In this document: positions 31,601 to 41,966 of the stretch, one piece after another
How positions within the stretch are numbered: position 1 is the first letter of the stretch
Layout: every line of letters begins with the position of its first letter
From: Halichondria panicea
Lineage: Eukaryota; Porifera; Demospongiae; Suberitida; Halichondriidae
Assembly (NCBI RefSeq): GCF_963675165.1
Contig: NC_087385.1
Span: 6,330,912-6,394,911, forward strand
Direction of reading: 5' to 3'
DNA length: 64,000 nucleotides
The notes under the pieces: generated by a model
What the model was told of the DNA's origin: nothing
What the model saw: only the letters and a program-made list of their open reading frames with translations
Databases searched by the model: none
Translations under genes and position numbers: made by a program

Positions 31601-33230
31601 GGCATCATATGGCTGCACTTTTCTCAGATCCCATTTGACCCCTGACCCTCGGAGCATGACCCCTGTGAACCCCCAGTCCAAAGCCTCTTGTACAGTCACC
31701 ACTCCAATATCAACTGTTCGTTGCTTCCAGATACGATTACCAGTAACCAGCTGCGACAAACAGAGAATAATGAACACATTTTCACAAACAGCATTGTTAA
31801 ATCCTACTCTTTGACACCACTTTTGTTGCTTTTTAGCACTTTTTATACATATCTTCACACACACAAAAACTTGCCTCTTCCACTTCATCAATCCTGACTG
31901 CAAAGTTCTTGAGAAAGTCATAGATGTCGTCCATCAGTCCAATGGGGAGGTCTTGCGCAACACCACCTGGTCTCACGTACGCTGCATGCAGACGGGCACC
32001 TGACACTCTCTCATAAAACTCCATCATCTGTGACAACAGGAGCTTGTTTACTGAAGACAATATTATAGTATACTGCAAATTACAAAAAGACTCTCTGATA
32101 TAAGTTGGTACCTTCTCCCTCTCCTCGAACCACCAGAGGAATGGCGTCGTGGCACCCACGTCCATGATCTGACAGGCCACTGCCAGACAATGGTTCAGGA
32201 TTCTTGTAATCTCTGCAAACATGGTGCGAATGTACTTGGCCCTGAGGGGAATATCTATCCCCACAAGTTTCTCAATGGCCAATGAAAAAGCTTGCTCGTT
32301 GCACATCATCGAGACATAGTCCAGGCGGTCAAAGTAGGGCAAAGCTTGCATGTAAGTCTTGTATTCAATAAGTTTTTCAGTTCCTCGGTGAAGTAAACCA
32401 ATGTGAGGGTCAGACCTTGTAACAGTCTGAGGAAAAATATGTATTATAGTTAGCAAAAGAAAAAAAATTGAATGACCCTGACGTGATTTGAACACGCAAC
32501 CTTCTGATCTGGAGTCAGACGCGCTACCGTTGCGCCACAGAGTCATATTGAATAACAAATTGATGGATTAGAGACTTGACAGATGCAATGCTAAGACATT
32601 CTCATTACCTCTCCATTCAATTCCATTATAAGTCTGAGCACTCCATGAGCAGCTGGATGCTGGGGTCCAAAGTTCATAGTGAGGTTACTGACTGTTTTGC
32701 CGGGAACAGGCTCTGAGAAACAGCAATTGCATTTCCGATATATAATTATCCAACGATAAAAACAATAATTATCGCGATAAGTGCATCATAGGCAACACCA
32801 ATAAGCTTGGTTACATGTAACTATGTTAGTCAGCACCGCTAATAAGTGCTGCACATTGTTGAAACAACATACCATTCACATCCCAAACGGCTGAATTATC
32901 ATCTGGATAAAGAACATTTCCAGTGAATAGTCCAAGTTTCCCGGGCAGCTTGAGTGGTTCTAACTCACGCTGAGCTTGTTCCGCCGCCACATCCGTACTC
33001 GGCTGAGTAGCAAAGCATCTGCACACACAATAGGGAGTTCACGAGGCATAATTATTAATATCCTAGTGTATTATCATCAAGTTTGTGTACTACTGCAATA
33101 TCTACAGCAATTCTCAGACTCATACAGAGCTTTAATACCTGGCTATATTTACTGAGTGCTTGTTTAGCTGCCTCCCTGCTGAAGCCGAGCATATCCTGGA
33201 GAGCAAAGGTATACTTCTTCTCATAGCCAT
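28682..33230 (-). CDS. NDUFS2: NDUFS2, complex I 49-kDa subunit
   Basis: Core subunit of mitochondrial NADH:ubiquinone oxidoreductase, lining the quinone site. Eleven exons (33139-33230, 32873-33018, 32609-32712, 32112-32426, 31875-32027, 31545-31750, 30960-31089, 30713-30808, 30424-30507, 28802-28859, 28682-28719) give 473 aa in frame. Motifs: Arg/Ser-rich presequence from [93 protein letters not shown], and the C-terminal [10 protein letters not shown]. Intron 5 begins with GC (GAGgcaagt). Intron 3 contains a tRNA-Trp gene and intron 9 a satellite array. Confidence 0.95.
28923..30375 (-). repeat. ~198-bp tandem satellite array in NDUFS2 intron
   Basis: Seven full units and a partial eighth, beginning at TATAGCCCACGC at 28923, 29111, 29311, 29507, 29707, 29903, 30101 and 30299; spacings are 188-200 bp. 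Each unit contains GGACTATTTGGGCACGAAAT, TGTCAA..ATCAAAGTGCTACT, GGACACTCGCAACAC and CAGGCCTGATTTGG. Units starting at 29507 and 29903 share variants (ATAGACTATT, CACAATATTG, TTTTTTAGG) that the neighbours lack, so the array grew partly by two-unit steps. A diverged single copy lies in MMAA intron 5 (6095-6236). Confidence 0.95.
32460..32467 (-). terminator. Pol III T-run for tRNA-Trp
   Basis: An eight-base T run on the minus strand, five bases after the tRNA 3' end, matching an RNA polymerase III stop. Confidence 0.75.
32473..32544 (-). tRNA. trnW-CCA: tRNA-Trp (CCA)
   Basis: Minus-strand 72-nt sequence starting GACTCTGTGGCGCAACGG. The acceptor stem (GACTCTG with CAGGGTC) has one G-U pair. 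The D arm carries TGGCGCAACGGTAGCGC, the anticodon loop CTCCAGA gives CCA (positions 32510-32512 on the plus strand), and the T arm has GTTCAAATC. There is no intron. It sits in an intron of NDUFS2 in the same orientation as that gene. It reads very like animal nuclear tRNA-Trp. Confidence 0.96.
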
Positions 33231-33798
33231 GTTGTTTTGATTGTCTCAAGAGGAACTTTGACCTCTAAGGCTTAATTATAAGGAAGCCATTAATTTTTTG
33301 GCACAGCAACCGTGCACCACAAAAAACCACAGCTCTCTTGCATAAGCGCATAAGCATGCATAATAATTGCTATAAATTGAAATTGCAAAAGTGAGAAAGT
33401 CTACTTTCTTTTATAGTAGTATAATTGCAGTGGTGTAAGGCAGGTAAGATCTCATTGAATGCATTGCTTTTGAATGGAAATGTCCTGGCTTTTGTAGTTT
33501 TTCATCTTCATTGTGTGTGCTCTCTGCCTTTCATCAATATTTCAAGGCAAGACAGACATGCAAATGTGAGTATGCATGTGACCTGCAAAAAGCTTTGTAT
33601 TTTACATACATACCTGAGCATCACATCTTTAGTTAACAGTACTCGTGCATGCAGTACTGTATACTGTCGTCTTTTATAATAATCTGTGCCAGTAGATCTA
33701 CCTTTGAAATTGAAAATGTATACAGGCTTAAAGCTGGAGAAGAGAAGCCGCTCTTTACTGCTTCACTTTCAGTCGATATACTGAAGCTAACAAACCCA
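33231..33798. promoter_or_regulatory. Divergent 5' region, NDUFS2 / DNMT3
   Basis: The 568 bp between opposite start codons. An in-frame extension of DNMT3 reaches an ATG at 33649, so part of this may be coding or 5' UTR. A possible small 5' exon with a donor (GCAGgtaaga) lies near 33441. No specific control site is recognised. Confidence 0.4.
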
Positions 33799-36700
33799 AT
33801 GAGTAGCTATGCTCCCTATGTCTCGGAAATGGACTCCTCTTTACAACTTGGGAAGCATCCAAGAGTGAAAACAACAGTTCCCAAGCAACCTAGAGAATCG
33901 ATGATGGAAGAACAAAACAGTTCAACGTCCTGTGATAGTGATATCGAATCCAGCCCAATTTTCCACACTCCACCAAATACACCTCCGTTTGAAAAAATGT
34001 CAAAAAGGGCGAAATATCGAACGGTTGAAACTCCAACTCTTCATTCTTTTGATGAAGGATTCCAGTTTTCTGATGAAAGCTTCCGACGATTCAGCTCAAG
34101 AAGCCGAAAACAGACTCACTTTTTAGGTGTTGGTAGCGAAGAGGCTGAGGTAGATACTGAAAGGAAAAGAAGTAGACCTAGAGGAAGGAAGCTATTGTTT
34201 TCTCCTCCACCAGTACCAGCATTGAAAAGAGATGTCTTTGGTCAATCTTCTATTTTGAAAGATGAAGATAGGTTGCAGGTGACAGGGAGCAAAGACACGG
34301 TGGAGCAGCAGCAGGAAGCTGAGGGGGATGAGAATACAATCACTTCTGCAACCACTCCAGCTGTAGTAAAGCAAGCAGAAGAGGTGATTATGTGTGTGGT
34401 TAGTGGTCACCCCCACCTTCAGACTATACTGTGGTTAGGATAGCCAATAGTGTTAGGCTAATTTATGCACGCTAGTTAACAAATTTGCTTTATCTGATTG
34501 TTGTAAAAAAAAACTGCACCTAATTGTAGAAACCCCAGGATGACTCAGCAGGCTCAGTACCAGAAGACTCCCCTGCACAGCCTGTCACCAGAGAATGGCT
34601 TGAAGAGAGCTTCCGTGTGGGCACAATGGTATGGGGCAAGCTCCCTGGATACTGCTGGTGGCCCGGGATGGTTATCAGTTACGGTGGTCCCGGTGCTGAA
34701 CGCGATGACGAGGGAACAGGAGAGTCCAATGTCCAAGCATGGGTGAAATGGTTTGGAGAGACCCAGCTGTCCAGAGTGAGTTAGTTTATCTTGTAATAAT
34801 CACTCTCTATCGCCTCAATTCTACAGATTGCTGCTGAGAAACTGTGCTACTTTCATGAGTTCAAGGAGTACTTTCAACCACTTCAGCTCAAGGGAACGTA
34901 CAAGAAAGCTATACTTGCTGCTGTCAAGGTAATCAGCTATGATGCATAATTAATTAACCATTGCCTCATTAATACTTTCTAGGAAGCTGCCAAACGTTGC
35001 AAGGTCACCTTCCTCTCTTCTCCTGAGGACAAGAAGCTGCGTTGGATAATGTCAGACGATTCGCCATTGCCAAAGCTCATCATAGAGCATCAAGAGAGCC
35101 CTCAGACCCCTCCCACTATAGAGGAGGGTGTTGAAGCACCCATACTTGAGAATAAAGCTGATCAGAAGGAACCCTCCTCTCATGAGAACAGTGCAAAGGG
35201 AAAACCTCGCGGCCGTGGCAAACGAGGGAGAGCAAAAGGAGAAAAAATGGCAATACGCTTGACTGCACTTGAGCAGGAGATGATTGAGTGGGCGTATGGT
35301 GGGTTCTTGCCGGGCGGTAAGGAGGGGCTACTCCCAGCCCCAGAGGAGGACATACACGTTCAAGTTGTTCCAGTAGAGGCCAGAAACAATGAGGAGAGGA
35401 GCAATGATGACATGCCCAGGAAAAAGAGGAGAGTTATGATGTTGCAAGTGAGGAGCAGAGGTGAGGTTTTAGCTACTACTGTTTCAGGTATGGGATTTCC
35501 AGGAACTAATTGACCTAATTTGCACAAACTTGATTTAGGTTAAGAGTGTGTAAATATTCCAACAGTTACTATACATTGTCATGTATGTGTACTATGTTGA
35601 TTCTTCATTGTACTGTATACTGACCTTGTGTAACTGCAGCTCGATTCCACTCTGTTCTCGAAGGACGTGCCAATCTCTCTGACATGTGCATCGGATGTGG
35701 GGACTTGAACATCATTGCAGACCACCCTTTCTTTCGTGGAGGGTTGTGTGTGGAGTGCAAGAACGACTTCATGGAGAGTGCCTACCTGTTCGATGAAGAC
35801 GGCTCTCAAATGTACTGCACCATCTGCTCTGCTGGGGAGGAGGTGTTTATGTGTGATGTGCAGAACTGCTCCAAGTAAGTATATAGACTACATTTCCATT
35901 TGTGATTGAGTCATTATAATAATTATTGTATTTCTGCAGAGTGTACTGTGCCATGTGTGTGGAGAAGCTCTGTGGTAGTGCTGAACTCAACAGGGTAAGG
36001 GCACCATGTTGATAGTTCATAATTTTTATAATTACTTAATTAATGGACATGGTAAATGTAGTCACTGTGTTAAAAGTCATAATAATAGATCTGCTATACC
36101 ACTATATACTACATGTACCTTCTGTTGTGCTGACGTGTGTGCAGGTCAAAGAGTCAGAGAAGTGGCTGTGCTACATGTGTTCTCCTGAGCACAGTCACAT
36201 AGGACTGCTCGAGAAGAGGGAGGATTGGGACAAGAAACTCAGAGAGCTCTTCCTGAATGATCACGAGATGGAGTATGTAAGTGTCCAATTTACAGAGCTC
36301 TCTAGGAACTATAAAGCAACTTTTCATTTTGAAATTCATCTTTCATGGGCTCTCAAAGAAAGCTCCTGTTTACATGGTCCAGCTTTTAAGATGTACTTGA
36401 TTCATACATTTTTCTGCATGCAGGATCTACCAGCTTTCCATCCAACCATCCCCCCAGAGGAGCGGCGTCCAATCAGAGTGCTCGGTCTCTTTGACGGCAT
36501 AGCAACGGGCCTTGTGGCGCTGAAGGAGTTAGGTGTGGAGGTGACCAAGTATGTGTCCTCGGAGATCGACACTGATGCCATATTCGTGTCAATGGTGCAA
36601 CACAACGAGATTGAGCATGTGGGAGATGTAGCATCCATAACAGAGAAAGAAGTAAGTCAAATTAATTTATGGCATTTGTCCAAATTATGAGAGAAGTGAA

Positions 36701-37981
36701 CTTTACCGCCACAGCACTAAGTCATAGTTAGTAGTATTAGTATTGACTGTAGTGGTTATGTGTGATTTACTTCCCGTGTAGATTGAGGCATGGGGACCAT
36801 TTGATCTCGTTATCGGAGGGAGCCCCTGTAATGATCTCTCTGTTGTGAACCCGGCCAGGAGAGGGATATACGGTACAGTCCTCAATGCAGGTATTCTCAA
36901 CAGCTAGTCATATGCACACACAGAGGGTACTGGACGCTTGTTCTTTGAGTTCTACCGCATCCTTAACTATGTTAAGCCAGCTGTTGGTGAGGAGAGACCG
37001 TTCTTCTGGCTCTTTGAAAATGTGGTCTCCATGAAGCCTCAGGACAAGCAAACCATCAGCAGATTCTTGCAGGTAAGAAAATCCCATTCAGTTTTGCATG
37101 TACATTAATTTATATTTTGTAAGCACAAGATAAAAATGTCCTCTCATGCAGAGCAACCCAGTGGTGGTGGATGCCAAGGACATATCACCTGCACACAGAG
37201 CTCGCTATTTCTGGGGCAATCTGCCGGGCATGAATCGGCCCACCTCTGTCCTCCCATCAGACCGCCTCACGCTGCAAAGTTGCCTGGAGCCAAACTGCTA
37301 CAGAGTGGCCCAGTTCACAAAGCTGCGTACGATCACCACCAAGATGAACTCTATCAAGCAGACCAAGAAAGCCATCTTTCCCGTGAGGTTCGAGGGTGGG
37401 AGTGAGGAAGAAGAAGGTGACGTACTCTGGTGCACTGAGATGGAACGGTAAGTATTATAGCATTGAGACTATTGTAGCGTTGAGACTATTGTAGCGTTGA
37501 GACTATTGTAGCAGTGAGCAAGTATTTGCATGAATTGAGATCACTTAGTACTGTCTGTAGAATGCTTATTAGTTGATTGTTTCCCTCTATGCTGTGAGTT
37601 ATGTGGTTGTGTGGCTTAATTGCTCGTAATTGGTTATAATTATTATTTGTTTGTTTTTCATTCAGATTGTTTGGCTTCCCTGAGCACTACACTGATGTTG
37701 GTAACCTCGGTCGTGCCGGTCGACAACGGTTGCTGGGGAAAGCGTGGAGTGTGCCTGTGATTCGCCACCTCTTCTCTCCTCTCAAAGAGTACTTCAAGTC
37801 CTCCACCACCAAACAAGAGGGAGTGGCTGCCATAGCCTCAGGGCATGTCAATGAGCATTATTGCCCTAGGGATCCTCCCATAGCAAGTTCTACTGGAGAT
37901 ATTACACCTCCTAGGGATCCTCCCATAACAAGTTCTACTGGAGATATTACACCTGTTTCCCCTATTGTGAAACTAGACTAA
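33799..37981 (+). CDS. DNMT3: DNMT3-type de novo DNA (cytosine-5) methyltransferase
   Basis: Twelve exons (33799-34383, 34530-34775, 34827-34928, 34983-35487, 35640-35874, 35940-35994, 36145-36276, 36424-36651, 36782-36872, 36924-37072, 37152-37447, 37666-37981) encode about 979 aa. Disordered N-terminus; PWWP domain ([18 protein letters not shown] 238-240) that reads H3K36 methylation; ADD zinc-finger domain (from about 480, [35 protein letters not shown]) that reads unmodified H3K4; and the full methyltransferase: FDGIATG (643-649), GGSPCNDLS with catalytic C712, FENVVSM (757-763), [45 protein letters not shown]. The fold looks complete. The tail after it holds a tandem duplication. An alternative ATG lies at 33649. 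Confidence 0.95.
37461..37511. repeat. 17-bp tandem repeat x3 in DNMT3 intron
   Basis: Three head-to-tail copies of CGTTGAGACTATTGTAG in the last DNMT3 intron; the first copy has one change. Confidence 0.9.
37865..37954 (+). repeat. 45-bp coding tandem duplication in DNMT3 tail
   Basis: Two copies, 45 bp apart, encode [15 protein letters not shown] and [15 protein letters not shown] near the stop codon. They are in frame and nearly identical at DNA level, so the duplication is recent. Confidence 0.95.
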
Positions 37982-38303
37982 CTTATTCTATAGAAATTCT
38001 ACCCCCGTTAGCCCTTTTAATGTTTGCTCATTCTATACTCAACACCTTGTAATATTTATTCTCATATTTATTTCAGTTGATTTTTGTTGGCTTCATAATT
38101 ATAATTATTTGTAAAAATGAAATGTCAACTGTGGGGAAATTGAGCAAATGTTTAACAAAAAGTATGAAACTAACAGTACAAAGAAAGAATGGAGTGCATG
38201 ATGCGCATGGATATTATTATAATGTTGTAATGGTACAGTACACTAAACTAGTGAAGTGCTGTTGCCCTAAAACCTTTATAGACTGAAACAGTATGAAAGA
38301 AAA
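37982..38303. other. Intergenic, convergent 3' ends of DNMT3 and ETS gene
   Basis: 322 bp between opposite stop codons, AT-rich. Nothing recognisable beyond presumptive 3' UTRs. Confidence 0.6.
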
Positions 38304-40231
38304 CTATGGTTCAGTTATGACTACTTTCTTGGTAGAGTTCAGTTTCTTCTCAATAGTGATTGCCGTACCATGCTCTGTCCCGGAGGCCAGTGCCTTCTGC
38401 AGCTCGGAGAACGATAGTCCCAATAATGACTCAAGATCACACACAAACGTGTACACGTATCTCTGGTTGGGGACCTTCTTGATAATGTTCTTGTCATAAT
38501 AGTATCTCAATCCACGCGATAGTTTCTCGTAGTTCATGGTGGGTTTGTTCTTCCTATCGCCCCACCTACGCGCCACCTCTGGAGGGTCGATGATTTTGAA
38601 TTCCCAATCGGCCTTGTTCGTCCATTTTATGCACGACTGACTTTCTCGGTCGGTGAGGAGCTCTAATAAGAACTGCCAGAGCTGGATCTGTGAGCCAGTG
38701 CTGAACTCAACTTGTGGGGAGGACGTCACAGCTAAAGGGAAAAAAAGTGTGAGAATAATTAGAGTTTTAGGTATGAAATTTCATACTTTCATCACAAAAG
38801 CAATATGATCTCTAGAGGGTGGGAACAAAAGAACAATTAATGTATCCTATATGTATACAGTACATGTACAGTACACGTGTATATAATTATGTACTGTCTT
38901 AGATACATGAACACAACTTATTCACATAATCTTTGCCTGCTCAGGCAAATCCTAGCCTATACAAAAGAGTTAGCTAGGTTAGAGGAATGGAAGGTTCAAG
39001 ACCTACTATCCTCATAGCAACAGGCCAGCAGTACAGAGAGTTGAGTTTAAACAACCCCAACACTCACCGACAGAAGACTGTGTGTTGTCTACCATTGTGT
39101 GCACAGGGGTGGAGGGTGACCACATGAGCTTGTCGGCCAGGAGGGGTTGTGTCAGTGAGGGTGTGACCACAGTGTTGGTGGTGAGGACATCACCTGATGT
39201 GCTCTGGGCCCCCGTCACTGTCCCAGCTGAGGTCGTCTCACCAGAGGTGGCTGTGATGGGGTATACAGTTAAAACATTATTGCAGACATCAAACCCAACT
39301 CAGTAGCCAGACATCAAACCCAACTCAGTAGCCAGACATCAAACCCAACTCAGTAGCCAAGTCTTTAGAATTCTTTTGTTTTCAAGTACATGTACTAAAG
39401 TCTGCTCTTTAACTAGAGTTATGGTGGTCCAATATCAACGATTTTTTAAACTTTAGAAGGAGCCCATTCAGGTGGTATGCTCAAATCTCAAATTTGAAAC
39501 GGGCCATACTTTCTTATTTTTGGGAAAAGACAATTTTAATACATTGTCTGAAAGACCTTTCTCTGAAAATCAACGAATGAATCTGATTGCATGGACCAAC
39601 GGAACTAAAGTTATGGCCATTCAAATTTGCTTTATTTAACGCTGGGTCGCGTACATACATACATACACAATTAAGACCTTTGGTTCTTCAACTGAATATT
39701 GATATAAATTACATACGACTGCCGAATTCTGTACTCCCTACCATCAAAGTCTCAAACTATGAATACTCACTTTGTTGCAGTTGCTGTAGTTGTACCATCT
39801 GCTGTAACAGTTGAAGGTAGTTCTGTTGTGCGGCCGCAGTGAACGTGGTAGATGTTGGGGAGGTCACACCAGCGGGAACTGTTTCAGCACTGACAACAGC
39901 CTGAGTAACGGCCTGACTAACGGCCTGGCTGATGGATGGATTGCTCTGAGCCATAGCCTGGAAGGAGTGGGACCCGAGGGATAGGTAATGTATGTTTAAT
40001 TATAACAACTGTCAGTGGGCGTTAGATACGCCTTGTAGTAGATAATGATATCGGGGGGCCCTTGACAATCATCTATTACCAAGCTACCATAGCAACGAAG
40101 AACAAGTGTAGTTGTAAATGGACGGTAAGTGAACACAAATTCCTAGCATAAATGATAAATATTTCAGTCCTGGCATTAAGTTTATCCATTCAACAGCGTG
40201 TACTTGATGTTAACTGCTTACAAGGAGTGTT

Positions 40232-40274
<43 letters not shown>

Positions 40275-41319
40275 CAGTGTACCTGTGATACTCCTGCTGA
40301 CAATAGACTGGAGATAGCTGCTCCCCCCGGCTGAGTAGTGGCGGGGTTGGACCCATCCATGGGTACCCATATCAAGCTGTAGTTGTTGGAGCCAGGATAG
40401 TAGACTAGACAAGGGAATAGAGCCGTAGCCGCAGCTGCTGAAGAGCTGCCTGGAGTTGTTGCACCAGTCCCATCCTTACCAGCCTCAGAATCTGCACACA
40501 TTGAAAAGGTTAGAAAGAAAACACCCAACAAACAACCGATAATTAATTCTGAAACCAAAACTAATGTGAAACCAAACATGCTACTATTGTACATATGAGA
40601 TAGCAAGCGTGTCAACATAAACAAAACGTACAACTCACTTTTAATTGATGACTCAGCAGCAGCTTGCACAGCTGCTAATGCTGCCACAGTAACGTCTGTG
40701 GTGTTGGCAGTGACCAAGCTCACTACGCTCTCTAGGGTGGGTACGGGGCTCAATGCCTGACCACCATCGCCATCTTCACCCGTCGACTCCGATTTGAGCG
40801 TGAGAAACGCGACGTTCTCCGGTGTAATGTCTGTAGGGGAGTGTGCTTTAAATAGGTACACAAACTGTACACGTACACTGTACATATACATGTACATGTA
40901 CAATCGACTACTGTACGACTCTAGCTAGCTAGCAAGGCTCAGTTAGTACTGCAACAACTGTTCCACTTTTTGTCAAAATACTGTGTAGGAAGTTTAATAA
41001 TTATAACAAAATGGCATACAGAATATGGATTATTTGCACTTACAGGAAATCAATGGAAATGGCCACAGGAAAACTAGACCATCTCTTGTTTAAAATATCT
41101 TTACAGACTCTCTTACTAACAGCTCAAGCCTTGGCCCTAAGAACTGTGAACCGGTTATTGTAACATTTTTGTCGCTCTAGGCTGTGGCTAGTTGTTGTCG
41201 GTGTTCAAGGAAGCTACACTGTTTGACTCACCCATGCCTTGGTCTTGATCGCCACTTCCTTCACCGATCACAGACTGAGAGGTATCGCTAGGTTTAGACT
41301 CTTTAGTTGCTCCCTCCAT
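38304..41319 (-). CDS. ETS-domain transcription factor (no Pointed domain)
   Basis: Six exons (41232-41319, 40639-40830, 40283-40491, 39771-39957, 39068-39250, 38304-38731) join in frame to 428 aa. The N-terminal two-thirds are Ser/Thr/Ala/Gln-rich ([20 protein letters not shown], then a Q-rich run), typical of an activation domain. Residues about 301-385 are a full ETS winged helix: [56 protein letters not shown], with both GGA-contacting arginines present. Subfamily (GABPA-, ETS- or ERG-like) is not clear by eye. It lies tail to head, 648 bp from the next ETS gene on the same strand, suggesting an old tandem duplication. Confidence 0.9.
39283..39357. repeat. 25-bp tandem repeat x3 in ETS intron
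   Basis: Three exact head-to-tail copies of CAGACATCAAACCCAACTCA followed by GTAGC, about 30 bp inside the intron upstream of the 39068-39250 exon. Confidence 0.95.
39358..39770. other. Rest of the ETS intron
   Basis: Intronic sequence between the 25-bp repeat and the exon at 39771-39957; it includes a short CATACATACATACA run near 39656. Nothing else was recognised. Confidence 0.55.
40233..40271. repeat. (CA)n microsatellite
   Basis: CA repeat about 12 bp from the donor of the ETS exon 40283-40491. Confidence 0.95.
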
Positions 41320-41966
41320 AGTGAGATTAAACCTTCAATAAGGATATCTTGGCGAGCTGAGATGACTTGGATATATTCAAGTAGGTTAGAGAACTAGATC
41401 CAGACGAGTGTGATTTGAAAATAAAGTGTAAATTCTCTACAGATTTTCTCTTCTTTTTATGCACGATCAATTGATAGTCTAATGCTTGATGTCGCTTGGG
41501 TTTTCTAAGTAGATTTAGTGGCCTACCGCCATAGAACACTTCAAAATCAAAGACACTTCCTCCTACCTATCTGTTTACTTCCTTCAGTTGAGGAAGACGG
41601 CACGTGAGGTCATCAACGTCATAGATCATAATTCAACGACGACCATTACCAGAAACAATAACTAGAATTTAATTTTATGTGCTCATAAGCGATCATTGCC
41701 AATTATTATTATTATTAATTCACTAACTTTTTTTAGAATTATTTATGACAACAACAATGTGATTGATGCATTTGTACACTATATTTACACAAAAAGGAAA
41801 AAGCATAGAATCAGTGATTACAAAACAACTGTATAACTTGGTGTATGGTGAGGGCAACATTTCTAAGTAACATATATCAGACAAAACATATGTCTTGGTC
41901 TACAATGTCATAACAATTTAGTAAATTTCTTCTCAATAATGACCTGCCTGCTAGAAAGTTTAGTAT
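41320..41966. other. Intergenic region between the two ETS genes
   Basis: Promoter and 5' flank of the upstream-most exon of the 38304-41319 gene and 3' flank of the Pointed-domain ETS gene. AT-rich; no exon or clear site recognised. Confidence 0.5.

Noticed and set aside
31833-32558. 241-aa ORF beginning [16 protein letters not shown]
   Set aside because: Its first part is the tRNA-Trp gene read as protein and the rest joins NDUFS2 exons through introns.
40274-40903. 209-aa minus-strand ORF with Met/Tyr repeats
   Set aside because: It reads through an intron; the real parts are the ETS-gene exons 40283-40491 and 40639-40830.
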